Positions 8,919-17,710 of a DNA stretch of 64,000 nt are shown one piece after another. Both the position numbers and the translations under genes were made by a program. Numbering within the stretch: position 1 is the first letter of the stretch; the number at the start of each line of letters is the position of its first letter. The notes under the pieces were generated by a model. It did no database searches and was not told the DNA's origin. It worked only from the letters and a program-made list of their open reading frames with translations. Source of the DNA: Flavobacteriaceae bacterium (GTDB lineage: Bacteria > Bacteroidota > Bacteroidia > Flavobacteriales > Flavobacteriaceae); the NCBI GenBank assembly GCA_018402135.1, contig JAGYJF010000002.1:434001-498000 (forward strand), in the 5' to 3' direction.

Positions 8919-9974
8919 ATGACAATAGTTCACCTAATAGTAGGTCTAGGTGGTGGCGGCGCCGAGCATTTAGTACTTGAGCTTGCTCGAAAGAGTAAGT
9001 CTTTAAATATAAAAACTATTGTAATATCCGTAACCTCAGTTAATACAATAGAATTTAAATTTAAGAATAATGACATTGAAATATATTATTTAAATATTTC
9101 TAAAATATCTCAATTTTGGAACGGTTTAAATCGTCTAAAACAAATTCTCAAAACAGAGGAAAATATGAATTTTCATTGTCATATGTTTCATGCTTTAATA
9201 ATAGGGCTTTTTTACAATCTTTACGTGAACAAGACGACGATAGTGTTCACACTTCATAACACTATTGTCCCTGAATGGTACAGACGTATGATCTTATTTC
9301 TAACAAAACCTTGTAGAGCAGCTGATATAAATTTTAGCCAAGGTGTTAAAAAATGGTATTTAAGAAACTCTATAGTAATACCTAATGGCGTTGATTTTAG
9401 CTTATTTAAATGTGAGCCAAAAACTTATGATGCCAAAAAAGATATATTTAATTTCCTTTTTTTAGGTAGAATTGAAGAACAAAAAAACCCGTTTATACTC
9501 ATTGAATTAGCGAAAAGTCTACTTAAAAAAAACGAGGTGAATTTTATCATAAATCTTGCTGGTGATGGCAGCTTGAGATTTCAGCTTGAAGAAAAAATTT
9601 TAACAAATAATTTACAAAATCATATAAAAATTTTGGGGTTTCAGAACCATACAAAAAAATTATTCGAATGTTCACATTGTTTGATATTGCCATCACTCTG
9701 GGAAGGCTTGCCAATTTCCTTAATTGAAGCGTCGGCCGCAAAATTACCAATAATTACAACTCCTGTTGGTAGTATCCCAGATTTTTTCACCCCAAAAAAT
9801 ACTGAAATTTCGGAATTAAATAATTTTGCAAACACAATGTTAAAAGTAATTAAGAATTATGAAACCGCATTAAATAAAGCAGACCAACTCTACGAAGATA
9901 ACAAGTCGATTTTCGATATCAATTCTGTTTTTGAACAACACCTTAAAGTATATAAAACAGTTTTAAAGCATTAA
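8919..9974 (+). CDS. Glycosyltransferase family 4 (paralogue of the gene at 1894-2946)
   Basis: 351 residues with the same architecture as the 1894-2946 product: VGLGGGGAEHLVLELA, FHCHMFHA, VFTLHNTIVPEWYRR, VIPNGVDF, FLFLGRIEEQKNP and LWEGLPISLIEASAAKLPI (EX7E). The two proteins align end to end, including the C-terminal tail (KNYETALNKADQL versus NNYETALLKTHKL), so this is an internal duplication within the locus. It starts four bases after asnB and is two bases before the next GT4. Probably transfers the same or a closely related sugar to a different acceptor than its paralogue; inference. Confidence 0.9.
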   Translation: MTIVHLIVGLGGGGAEHLVLELARKSKSLNIKTIVISVTSVNTIEFKFKNNDIEIYYLNISKISQFWNGLNRLKQILKTEENMNFHCHMFHALIIGLFYNLYVNKTTIVFTLHNTIVPEWYRRMILFLTKPCRAADINFSQGVKKWYLRNSIVIPNGVDFSLFKCEPKTYDAKKDIFNFLFLGRIEEQKNPFILIELAKSLLKKNEVNFIINLAGDGSLRFQLEEKILTNNLQNHIKILGFQNHTKKLFECSHCLILPSLWEGLPISLIEASAAKLPIITTPVGSIPDFFTPKNTEISELNNFANTMLKVIKNYETALNKADQLYEDNKSIFDINSVFEQHLKVYKTVLKH

Positions 9975-9976
9975 AT

Positions 9977-11122
9977 TTGAAGAAACTAGTCCGAATCACC
10001 ACAATACCGGATTCTCTCAAAGTCTTACTGAAAGGGCAGCTCAAATTCATGAATCAACATTACGATGTGATTGGAGTTTCAGGGAATGGTGATGCCATGG
10101 AATATTTAAGGCAAAATGAAGGCATTCGCACCGAAATTGTAGAAATGACACGTAGAATTTCACCCTTAAAAGACCTTGTTGCTACCTACAAATTTTATAG
10201 ACTCTTAAAAATAGAAAAACCTCATATCGTACACAGTCACACACCAAAAGCTGGTATAGTTGGTATGTTGGCTGCTTTTTTGGCTGGTGTACCAAATAGG
10301 TTTCATACTGTTGCTGGTATGCCATTACTTGAATCCAGAGGCTTTAAAAGAGCACTACTTAATTTTGTTGAAAAACTAACCTATTACTTTGCGACAAAAG
10401 TTTTTCCTAATTCTAAAGGATTATATCATATTATTTTAGAAGAGGGTTTTACAAAGGCAAATAAGCTTCAACTCATAGGAAAAGGTAGTAGTAATGGTAT
10501 TGACATAAGTCATTTTAATAAAGAAAACATTAGTAAAAAAGAGCAAGACCAATTAAAAAAAGAATTAGGTATCACTCCCAATGATTTTGTTTTTGTTTTT
10601 GTTGGAAGAATGGTTACCGATAAGGGCATAAATGAGCTGGCTTTGGCCTATGATAAATTATCCAAAATCTGTAACAACACCAAATTGCTTTTGGTAGGAT
10701 GGCGCGAGAATGATTTGGATCCATTGCTACCAGAAACGGAAATGATTTTAAATTCTAATCCTAACATTATTGAGGCTGGATTTCAGGCAGATGTAAGACC
10801 CTATTTTGCAATATCTAATATCTTGGTATTTCCTACCTACAGGGAAGGCTTTCCAAATGTGGTTCTTCAAGCTGGCGCAATGCAACTACCTTCTATTGTC
10901 ACCAATATTAATGGCTGCAATGAAATTATTCAGCATTCTAAAAATGGACTTATTATTCCAGTTAAAAATGTTGATGCAATTCTAGAATCTATGACTTGGT
11001 GCTTGAACCAACACGACCATTTAAAAGAAATGTCTAACAATTCACGGGATTTAATTGCTGAAAACTACCAACATACCTATATTTGGGAAGAATTACTTAA
11101 AATGTATCAATCAACCGAATGA
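9977..11122 (+). CDS. Glycosyltransferase family 4 (PglA/capsular type)
   Basis: 381 residues starting at a TTG two bases after the upstream stop; no nearer ATG gives the conserved MKKLVRITTIPDSL N-terminus. HSHTPKAGIVGMLAAFLAG and TVAGMPLLESRG resemble the PglA-like GT4 group that acts directly after the initiating phosphoglycosyl transferase. VFVFVGRMVTDKGI and FPTYREGFPNVVLQ are the donor-binding segments; the second glutamate of EX7E is glutamine here (E-x7-Q). The adjacent PglC-type gene, four bases downstream, fits a role in adding the second sugar of the repeat unit. Confidence 0.87.
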   Translation: MKKLVRITTIPDSLKVLLKGQLKFMNQHYDVIGVSGNGDAMEYLRQNEGIRTEIVEMTRRISPLKDLVATYKFYRLLKIEKPHIVHSHTPKAGIVGMLAAFLAGVPNRFHTVAGMPLLESRGFKRALLNFVEKLTYYFATKVFPNSKGLYHIILEEGFTKANKLQLIGKGSSNGIDISHFNKENISKKEQDQLKKELGITPNDFVFVFVGRMVTDKGINELALAYDKLSKICNNTKLLLVGWRENDLDPLLPETEMILNSNPNIIEAGFQADVRPYFAISNILVFPTYREGFPNVVLQAGAMQLPSIVTNINGCNEIIQHSKNGLIIPVKNVDAILESMTWCLNQHDHLKEMSNNSRDLIAENYQHTYIWEELLKMYQSTE

Positions 11123-11126
11123 CCTT

Positions 11127-11744
11127 ATGATTTACCAAAACTATATAAAACCATTTTTAGATGTCTTCTCTGCCTTAATAGGTTTTATTTTGTTGTCACC
11201 CATTTTTTTAACCGTCATGTTCATTCTATTGTTTCTTAACAACGGAAAGCCCTTTTATTACCACCATCGACCGGGTAAAAATGAAAAAGTATTCAAAATT
11301 ATCAAGTTTAAAAGTATGACCGATAAAAAGGATGCCAATGGCGAATTACTACCATTTCATTTAAGACTAACAAAATTTGGCTCGTTTATAAGAAAATATT
11401 CTTTAGACGAAATTCCGCAACTTATTAACGTCATAAAAGGCGATATGAGTATAGTTGGACCTAGGCCGCTTCATATTGAGTACATTCCACTTTACAATAA
11501 AACCCAGACGAGACGGCATGAGGTCATGCCAGGAGTAACAGGTTGGGCTCAAGTAAATGGTAGAAATAAAATTACTTGGGAACAAAAATTTGAACATGAT
11601 GTTTGGTACGTTGACAATCAGTCATTTTGGTTAGACCTCAAAATTGTTTTAATGACCATAAATAAGGTTATTACCCGACAAGATATCAATGCTTCTGAAA
11701 ACGATAACATGCCAGCTTTCGGTGGTGTAAAAGTGAAGGTGTAA
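11127..11744 (+). CDS. Undecaprenyl-phosphate sugar phosphotransferase (monotopic PGT, PglC-like)
   Basis: The ATG at 11127 gives about 205 residues, the usual length of small monotopic phosphoglycosyl transferases; an open frame to 11055 overlaps the upstream gene and is not needed. An N-terminal re-entrant hydrophobic helix (about residues 8-37) is followed by HHRPGKNEKVFKIIKFKSM, then KYSLDEIPQLINVIKGDMS with the catalytic Asp-Glu dyad, VGPRPL, and PGVTGWAQVNGRN. It moves a sugar-1-phosphate from UDP-sugar to undecaprenyl phosphate and so starts repeat-unit synthesis. The 4,6-dehydratase and 4-aminotransferase at 16577-19593 suggest the sugar is a UDP-4-amino-trideoxyhexose derivative. Confidence 0.92.
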   Translation: MIYQNYIKPFLDVFSALIGFILLSPIFLTVMFILLFLNNGKPFYYHHRPGKNEKVFKIIKFKSMTDKKDANGELLPFHLRLTKFGSFIRKYSLDEIPQLINVIKGDMSIVGPRPLHIEYIPLYNKTQTRRHEVMPGVTGWAQVNGRNKITWEQKFEHDVWYVDNQSFWLDLKIVLMTINKVITRQDINASENDNMPAFGGVKVKV

Positions 11745-11745
11745 T

Positions 11746-12801
11746 ATGTTAAGGGAACAAGGCTCATCCTTTTACAAACTCAGCAAAAAGGATACCGAAT
11801 ATCAGATCTTAAAAAATAGCGAAGTACAACTTAATCAACAATATGCTTTCTATTATTCGGGAAGAAGTGCCATGTTTGCAGTTCTCGAACATATCAACTC
11901 TAATCAAAAAATAAACACCCTTTGGATACCGGATTACTACTGCCAGAATGTAGTTAACTTTTTAAAACGCAATTATCCCAATCTTAAAACTTATTATATT
12001 AACGCATTTAACTGCAGTCAAAATTTTAACTACCTGCGGTTTACAAAAAAAGACGATGTTATAATCCTAAATAATTTTTGGGGTTTGTTTACTTATGCTA
12101 TAGATAAGAAAAGCATCCATCGGCCAACCATTATTGAGGATTTCTCGCATGGGTGGCTTACAAAACAATGTCTAAATAGTGCAGCAGATTATTGCATTGC
12201 ATCAGTTAGAAAATCGTATCCCATTCCTGGTGGTGGTGTTGCGTGGATTCCAAATAAACAGTTTAATTTTCATGAAGACGCAATAGATGATGAAATGCTT
12301 TCAGCATTTGAAACTTTGGATGCTTCGATCTCAGAAAAAAGTAATTTTTTAAAACAAAACAAAGGGTCAAAACAATCCTATTTAGAGTTATTAAATAAAG
12401 GAGAAACGCACATTTCAGCTTCTAACAGTTATGTGCATCCACAAAAAGAACTTTCTGATTTGATAGAAACCCATATCAAATTGAATCCAAACATACCAAA
12501 AGCAGCTAATTTGAAAATTGTAAGGCCTTTATTAAGAAAAAATAAACACTTCAAGATTGTTGAACGCAAAGGATTTGAACCATTTGGCTTATTGTTACTG
12601 TTTAAAGAAAAAATGGTATACGATAATTTTAAATTGTTTTGTATTTCACATAAAATTTATCCTGCTAATCTATGGCCAAACAACCAATTAAGAACCGAAT
12701 GGAAGCATTTTTTAAATTTTCACGTAGACTTTAGATATAATGATTCAGACATGAAATATCTAGCCGAAATTATAAACCATTGGTCATCTCAAAATATATA
12801 A
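11746..12801 (+). CDS. Divergent DegT/DnrJ/EryC1-fold PLP-dependent protein (first of a pair)
   Basis: 351 residues, starting one base after the sugar transferase stop. The YYSGRSAMFAVLEH segment corresponds to the SGTAA phosphate-binding region of sugar aminotransferases. IIEDFSHGW has the PLP-contacting Asp, and ASVRKSYPIPGGGVAW places a lysine where the Schiff-base Lys of DegT proteins sits. Overall similarity to classic sugar aminotransferases is low, so it is a divergent branch; catalytic residues look intact and it is not a relic. The next gene is a second divergent member. Substrate unknown; an amino-sugar or an amino-acid-derived substituent are both possible. Confidence 0.6.
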   Translation: MLREQGSSFYKLSKKDTEYQILKNSEVQLNQQYAFYYSGRSAMFAVLEHINSNQKINTLWIPDYYCQNVVNFLKRNYPNLKTYYINAFNCSQNFNYLRFTKKDDVIILNNFWGLFTYAIDKKSIHRPTIIEDFSHGWLTKQCLNSAADYCIASVRKSYPIPGGGVAWIPNKQFNFHEDAIDDEMLSAFETLDASISEKSNFLKQNKGSKQSYLELLNKGETHISASNSYVHPQKELSDLIETHIKLNPNIPKAANLKIVRPLLRKNKHFKIVERKGFEPFGLLLLFKEKMVYDNFKLFCISHKIYPANLWPNNQLRTEWKHFLNFHVDFRYNDSDMKYLAEIINHWSSQNI

Positions 12802-12812
12802 ATCAGCACAAA

Positions 12813-13736
12813 ATGTTAATACATAATAAAGCCATTAACAAAGTTCATCACAAACGTAAGTTTAGCTCTTATCACAAAGCTAGAAACGCGTGGCAAGCCA
12901 TAATTGAGGCGCATAGAAATAAGTATCCACAAGCAACGGTAGTATTACCGGCTTATATTGGGTGGTCTCAATACGACGGAAGCGGTATTTTTGATCCAGT
13001 GAGTAATTTAACCGCAAAGTATGTTTTTTACGGATTAGATAAAAAATTGACTATTGACTTTGATAATTTAAAACAAGTTGTAACTAATTGTAGCAATCCT
13101 ATTGTATTATTAGCACATTACTTTGGGTTCCCAGATCCAAATTATCACGAAATAACCAGCTGGTTAGACGAAAATGATATTTATTATATAGAAGATTCGG
13201 CACATGCTATGTATTCAGATGTGATTGGTGGTAGTTGCGGCAGAAAAGGTGCATACAATATCTATTCACTTCATAAAATGTTACCTTTCGATGATGGCGG
13301 AATATTGGTGGATAATCAAATAAATTCGCTTGAAATAGCAGATGAGCATTATCTTAATATACAAGATGTATTATCATACGACCTAAAAACCATTTACGAC
13401 ATTCGCATTAAAAATTATCTGTTTTTGGTAGGTCAACTTAAGGATATTAAAGGCACTACTCTACTCTATCCTGAACTAAATCAAGGTGTATGCCCTCAAA
13501 GTTTACCGATTGTTTTAGATGATTACAACAGAGATGATATCTACTTTAAAATGAATAAACAAGGCTTTGGATTGGTTAGTTTGTACCACACCATGATTGA
13601 TGCTTTAAAAGATTCAACTTTCGAATCGGCTTCCTACACTTCAAAAAAAATAATAAATCTACCTATACATCAGGAATGTAGTTTTGAAATTCTAACAACA
13701 ATGGCCGACTGTTTTAAAAACACTTTAGCCTCATGA
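12813..13736 (+). CDS. Divergent DegT/DnrJ/EryC1-fold PLP-dependent protein (second of a pair)
   Basis: About 307 residues from the ATG at 12813; a TTG at 12780 lies inside the previous gene and is less likely. YHKARNAWQAIIEA corresponds to the N-terminal phosphate-binding region, VLPAYIGWS to the strand before the substrate loop, YYIEDSAHAMYSD to the PLP Asp region, and YNIYSLHKMLPFDDGGILV carries the predicted Schiff-base Lys (S-L-H-K). It is shorter than typical sugar aminotransferases (about 370). Its stop overlaps the FemAB-like gene (ATGA). The two neighbouring DegT-like proteins may form a heteromer, since the family active site is built from two subunits; this is speculation. Confidence 0.6.
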   Translation: MLIHNKAINKVHHKRKFSSYHKARNAWQAIIEAHRNKYPQATVVLPAYIGWSQYDGSGIFDPVSNLTAKYVFYGLDKKLTIDFDNLKQVVTNCSNPIVLLAHYFGFPDPNYHEITSWLDENDIYYIEDSAHAMYSDVIGGSCGRKGAYNIYSLHKMLPFDDGGILVDNQINSLEIADEHYLNIQDVLSYDLKTIYDIRIKNYLFLVGQLKDIKGTTLLYPELNQGVCPQSLPIVLDDYNRDDIYFKMNKQGFGLVSLYHTMIDALKDSTFESASYTSKKIINLPIHQECSFEILTTMADCFKNTLAS

Positions 13737-14785
13737 AACTATCATTGTATAATTTAAATCAAACCGAAGATGTGCATAGTTACAATAAAGCACTTGATGC
13801 GTTAGAAGATGCGCACCCATTTTATAAAGTGTCCTTCTTAGATATTTTTTACGATGGATTACAAAAAGCAAAGGCCTTTGTTCTATATAACGAAAGCCAA
13901 CATCCATTGGTTGTTATGCCCTTTTACCTCAGGGAAATTCCATTTGATTTAAATAAGCATCAACCCTATTTTGATATTATTTCAACTTGGGGCTATAGCG
14001 GACCGCTCTACAATGTTAGCACTTCAAAAGAAATTTTGAAACGTTTTTGGAATCTTGTAGATAAATGGTATTCAGAGAATAATATTGTAAGCGAATTTAT
14101 TCGATTTAACAATCACGAAAACATTCTTGAATATACCGGTCAAATAAAACCAACCATGCAAATTGTGAAAGGTGAATTATTACCTGAAGAAATTTTATGG
14201 AACAATTATAATCGCAAGGTTAGAAAAAATGTTAACAGGGCCGTTAGAGAACAGCTTACCACAAAAATTTTTTTTAAAGATATTGATAAGCAGGTAATGG
14301 ATGATTTTCATAGAATTTTCTTCCACACTATGGAAAGAACCGATGCCAAATCGCAGTATTATAACGACAAAGAAAAGTTATTTGCCTTCATTAAAGACTT
14401 TCCGCAGAATGTAGCAATCGTTCTTACTTATTTAGAAAATACAGCTATTTCATCTGAAATGGTATTGCTTTCTTCAGATTCAATGTTTTCATTTTTAGGT
14501 GGTACTTTATCAGATTATTTTGATTTAAGACCCAACGAAATATTAAAACATAACATGAATAAATGGGGTTTCCAAAATGGTTTTAAACACTATATTTTAG
14601 GTGGTGGATTAGGTCAAGACGATGGTATTTTTAAATACAAAGTTTCGTTTTTTCCAAATGATGCCAAACCTTTTTTCACAGGTCGTAAAATTGTAAATCA
14701 AGATATTTATAATCAATTTTGTGAGAAAACTAATCAAAACTTACAGTCTGACGAGTTTTTTCCTATGTATAGAAAACATCACTAA
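13733..14785 (+). CDS. FemAB/GNAT-fold acyl- or aminoacyltransferase-like protein
   Basis: 350 residues. Segments YFDIISTWGYSGPLYN, NYNRKVRKNVNRAVRE, FHRIFFHTMERTDA, SEMVLLSSDSMFSFLGGTLSDY and ILGGGLGQDDGIFKYKVSF match FemAB-like double-GNAT proteins (FemX/BioF2-type), where the K-x-R-x-x-x-R-A region and the GG-turn plus F-K-x-x-F ending are typical. FemAB enzymes transfer amino acids from aminoacyl-tRNA to peptidoglycan precursors, and relatives in exopolysaccharide loci probably acylate amino groups on glycans. Here it could modify the 4-amino group of the initiating sugar. It overlaps the upstream DegT-like gene by four bases and is followed after four bases by the FAD/NAD(P)-binding protein. 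Confidence 0.72.
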   Translation: MKLSLYNLNQTEDVHSYNKALDALEDAHPFYKVSFLDIFYDGLQKAKAFVLYNESQHPLVVMPFYLREIPFDLNKHQPYFDIISTWGYSGPLYNVSTSKEILKRFWNLVDKWYSENNIVSEFIRFNNHENILEYTGQIKPTMQIVKGELLPEEILWNNYNRKVRKNVNRAVREQLTTKIFFKDIDKQVMDDFHRIFFHTMERTDAKSQYYNDKEKLFAFIKDFPQNVAIVLTYLENTAISSEMVLLSSDSMFSFLGGTLSDYFDLRPNEILKHNMNKWGFQNGFKHYILGGGLGQDDGIFKYKVSFFPNDAKPFFTGRKIVNQDIYNQFCEKTNQNLQSDEFFPMYRKHH

Positions 14786-14789
14786 TATA

Positions 14790-16355
14790 ATGGCAACAAA
14801 TTCAACAAACCTATATTCAAAAACCTTTGATTTGATTTTTATTGGTTCGGGCATTGGCACCTCATTCACCCTCATGCCACTTTTAGAGGAACTTAAAAAA
14901 ATGAATGACAGAACTTTCAATATTGCAATAATTGAAAGAAGTGACGAATTTCATACGGGTGTTGCATACGGCAATCGTACAGGAGACACCGCGCTTTTAA
15001 TTACATCTTTATCAGATTTCTTACCTGAAGGTGAATATCGTAATGATTTTATTAATTGGTTAAATAAACATAAGGAAGAACTAATTTCAAACCTGAAATC
15101 TCATGATGGTGCTAGAACTCAAAACTGGTTGAACACACATGAAGCGGAAATTGCAAATAACCAATGGCACGATATTTATATTCCACGTAGATTTTTTGGA
15201 GTTTATGTAAAACAAAAAGTACAATACGCCATTGAAACAAGTACAAACGTCGAAATAACTTTAATTAATACTGAAGTTGAAGCCTTGTACCCGAATAATC
15301 AAGGATTTTCTATTCAATGCTTTGATAAAACAATTATAAAAGCTAAACGTGTAGTACTTTCCGTTGGAATTCCACCAATTAAGAAATTGTGGTTGTCCAA
15401 AGAATATAAAGAACTTGCTAAATATGCTTGTCTAATTGAAAATCCGTATCAACCGAGTTTATTCGCTAATTTGAATAAAATTGAATCATTTGTAAGCCAA
15501 TTAAAAGAACCAGCGAATATTCTGATAATTGGATCGAATGCTAGCGCTATGGAAATGATATATAAGCTACATGATGAACCTGGAATATCAAAACAATTGA
15601 GCAAATTTATAGTGATATCCCCACAAGGCGAACTGCCAAACTCAGCACAAAACGACTTTACCAAATCAATAAGCTTTACACCTAGGCATCTTCAATCATT
15701 ACAATTAAAAAATGGTATTACTGCAGATGAGATAAATACCGCTGCAAATTTAGACTTAGATGAAGCTGAAGACATGGGATATGGAACGGCAATTACCGAA
15801 ATACCGGTTTCACAAGACTTTACATCTTTACTTCAAAAGCTCTCCGATTCTGAACTAACCAAATTTGCCTGTTTGTACGGCAACGAAATTGGTAAAAGAC
15901 AACGCCGTGCTGGTCAGCATTATACTGATGTTGTAGATGGACTAATTAAAACAAACAAATTAGAAAACATTAAAGGATATTTTGTGGCATTTAAAGTGTC
16001 GCCAAGCAAAAATGGATTAAATTTCACTTATACTTCAAAAGGTTCAGATAAATTACAGAAATCAATTGAAAACGTTCATGTAGTATTAAGCTGTATTGGT
16101 GGTAAATTGTTAACCCAACAACCCTTATCACCATTACTCGATCAACTAATTAATGATGGTATTTGTAAAATAAACGACTCTTATAGAGGATTTTTAGTTA
16201 ATAAGGATTTAGAAGCAACAAATAAGCTTCATGTCGCAGGTCCACTTCTGGCAGGAAATGTAGTTAACTCTAACGCGTTGTGGCATTTAGAGCACTGTGG
16301 AAGGATTATAAGTTTAGGCAAAACTTTATCTCAAAAGTTGTTACAGTTCATATAA
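14790..16355 (+). CDS. FAD/NAD(P)-binding protein (NAD_binding_9-like)
   Basis: About 521 residues from the ATG at 14790, four bases after the FemAB-like stop; a GTG at 14721 would only add a non-conserved extension. FDLIFIGSGIGTSFT is a GxGxxG dinucleotide-binding motif at the N-terminus, IIERSDEFHTGVAYG is typical of the NAD_binding_9 (PF13454-type) group, and a second nucleotide-binding segment ILIIGSNASAMEMIY lies near residue 250. VLSCIGG and FLVNKDLEATNKLHVAGPLLAGN fit the FAD-contacting C-terminus. It is probably a flavin oxidoreductase or N-monooxygenase-like enzyme. Last gene before a 221-base gap; its substrate is presumably made by its operon neighbours. Confidence 0.7.
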   Translation: MATNSTNLYSKTFDLIFIGSGIGTSFTLMPLLEELKKMNDRTFNIAIIERSDEFHTGVAYGNRTGDTALLITSLSDFLPEGEYRNDFINWLNKHKEELISNLKSHDGARTQNWLNTHEAEIANNQWHDIYIPRRFFGVYVKQKVQYAIETSTNVEITLINTEVEALYPNNQGFSIQCFDKTIIKAKRVVLSVGIPPIKKLWLSKEYKELAKYACLIENPYQPSLFANLNKIESFVSQLKEPANILIIGSNASAMEMIYKLHDEPGISKQLSKFIVISPQGELPNSAQNDFTKSISFTPRHLQSLQLKNGITADEINTAANLDLDEAEDMGYGTAITEIPVSQDFTSLLQKLSDSELTKFACLYGNEIGKRQRRAGQHYTDVVDGLIKTNKLENIKGYFVAFKVSPSKNGLNFTYTSKGSDKLQKSIENVHVVLSCIGGKLLTQQPLSPLLDQLINDGICKINDSYRGFLVNKDLEATNKLHVAGPLLAGNVVNSNALWHLEHCGRIISLGKTLSQKLLQFI

Positions 16356-16525
16356 ATGAATTAAACGCCAATTATCTAAACATTTTGCATCTAGTAGATT
16401 ATCTTAAAAAGATATCGTTTAATATGGTTATTTATCGTGTTTATTTGGCTTAATGACTGCCAAAAGCGCACCTTTACTTAAATTAGATTTGAACATATTG
16501 TATATACGTCATTTACAAATTAATG

Positions 16526-16533
16526 TATATTTG
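16526..16533 (+). promoter_or_regulatory. Bacteroidota -7 promoter box (TATATTTG)
   Basis: TATATTTG matches the TAnnTTTG consensus and lies 43 bases before the aminotransferase start at 16577, inside the 221-base gap that divides the polysaccharide locus. A good -33 TTG at the usual 19-21 base distance is not present (nearest TTG at 16498, spacing 25). It could drive the aminotransferase, dehydratase, export lipoprotein and kinase genes as a separate unit. Confidence 0.4.
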
Positions 16534-16576
16534 ATTGGTTTAACTAAAAATACCAAATGTAACCTACTGATATTTA

Positions 16577-17710
16577 ATGGTGACAAACACTAAAATATGG
16601 TTGTCTTCCCCGCATATGTCCGGAAAAGAACTGGATTATGTTAAGGATGCTTTTGACACTAATTGGATAGCGCCACTTGGACCAAATGTTGAAGGATTTC
16701 AGCAAGATATTAATGAATACTTAGGCGAAAATAAATTTGTTGCAGCCCTAAGCTCCGGTACTGCAGCTATTCATTTATCTTTAATATTATTAGGTGTTAA
16801 GGTAGGTGATTATGTTATTTGCCAAAGCAATACTTTTTCGGCTACGGCTAATCCAATCAAATATTTAGGTGCGCATCCAGTGTTCGTTGACAGTGAAAGA
16901 GAAACATGGAATATTTGTCCCATACTTCTTGAAGATGCCATTAAAAACAGCATAAAAAAAGGTATCAAACCAAAGGCAATTATTGCCGTTCATCTATACG
17001 GGATGCCTTATAACGTTGCAGCTTTAAAAAAACTTAGCCAACTCTACAGTATTCCTATAATTGAAGACAGTGCCGAATCTTTTGGAAGCCATTATAAAAA
17101 TAAAAAATGTGGCACCTTTGGTGATTTGGCAATTTTATCATTTAATGGAAACAAGATTATCACTACATCAGGCGGTGGCGCCTTAGTTTGCAATTCAGAG
17201 AAAGACAGAGATAAGGCAGTCTTTTTAGCAACACAGGCGAGAGATAATACACCGGAATATACCCATTCACATATAGGTTATAATTACAGAATGTCTAATG
17301 TTTTAGCAGGAATTGGACGCGGACAAATGACTGTTTTAGACGATCGAGTACGACAACGCAGACAGAATTATGAATATTACTATAATAAACTCAGTCACAT
17401 TTCTGGACTAGAATTTTTATCAGAGCCAGAGAATACATTCTCAAACCGTTGGTTAAGTTGTGTACTATTACCTTCATTGTCAATTAGAGAAAAAATAAGA
17501 AATTTGCTTCATAGTAAAAATATAGAGTCCAGACCCTTGTGGAAACCCATGCACATGCAACCCATATTTCAAAAGGAAGTGGCTTTTGTTAACGGTGTTT
17601 CAGAAGATTTGTTTAATCGTGGTTTATGTTTGCCAAGTGGCTCTGACCTTACTGAAAACGAACTAAATAGGGTTATTTCAGAAATAAAATATTACTTTAG
17701 TGCAGAATGA
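16577..17710 (+). CDS. UDP-4-keto-sugar aminotransferase, DegT/DnrJ/EryC1 family (PglE-like)
   Basis: 377 residues, the usual length. WLSSPHMSGKELDYV and NWIAPLGPNVEGFQ at the N-terminus, ALSSGTAAIHLSL (phosphate loop), IIEDSAESFGSHYKNKKCGTFGD (PLP Asp) and LSFNGNKIITTSGGGALV (Schiff-base Lys) are those of sugar C4-aminotransferases such as PglE/EpsN. It should convert UDP-4-keto-6-deoxy-GlcNAc to the 4-amino sugar with glutamate as amino donor. It overlaps the dehydratase gene by ATGA, which would supply its substrate. Unlike the two DegT-fold genes at 11746-13736, this one is canonical. Confidence 0.9.
   Translation: MVTNTKIWLSSPHMSGKELDYVKDAFDTNWIAPLGPNVEGFQQDINEYLGENKFVAALSSGTAAIHLSLILLGVKVGDYVICQSNTFSATANPIKYLGAHPVFVDSERETWNICPILLEDAIKNSIKKGIKPKAIIAVHLYGMPYNVAALKKLSQLYSIPIIEDSAESFGSHYKNKKCGTFGDLAILSFNGNKIITTSGGGALVCNSEKDRDKAVFLATQARDNTPEYTHSHIGYNYRMSNVLAGIGRGQMTVLDDRVRQRRQNYEYYYNKLSHISGLEFLSEPENTFSNRWLSCVLLPSLSIREKIRNLLHSKNIESRPLWKPMHMQPIFQKEVAFVNGVSEDLFNRGLCLPSGSDLTENELNRVISEIKYYFSAE

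Noticed and set aside
11746-13736. The two divergent DegT-fold genes as pseudogenes
   Set aside because: Both are uninterrupted, tightly coupled, and keep the Asp and Lys positions needed for PLP chemistry.
16444-16464. TTTGGC/GCCAAA hairpin as a terminator
   Set aside because: Six-base stem with nine-base loop but no T-run on either side.
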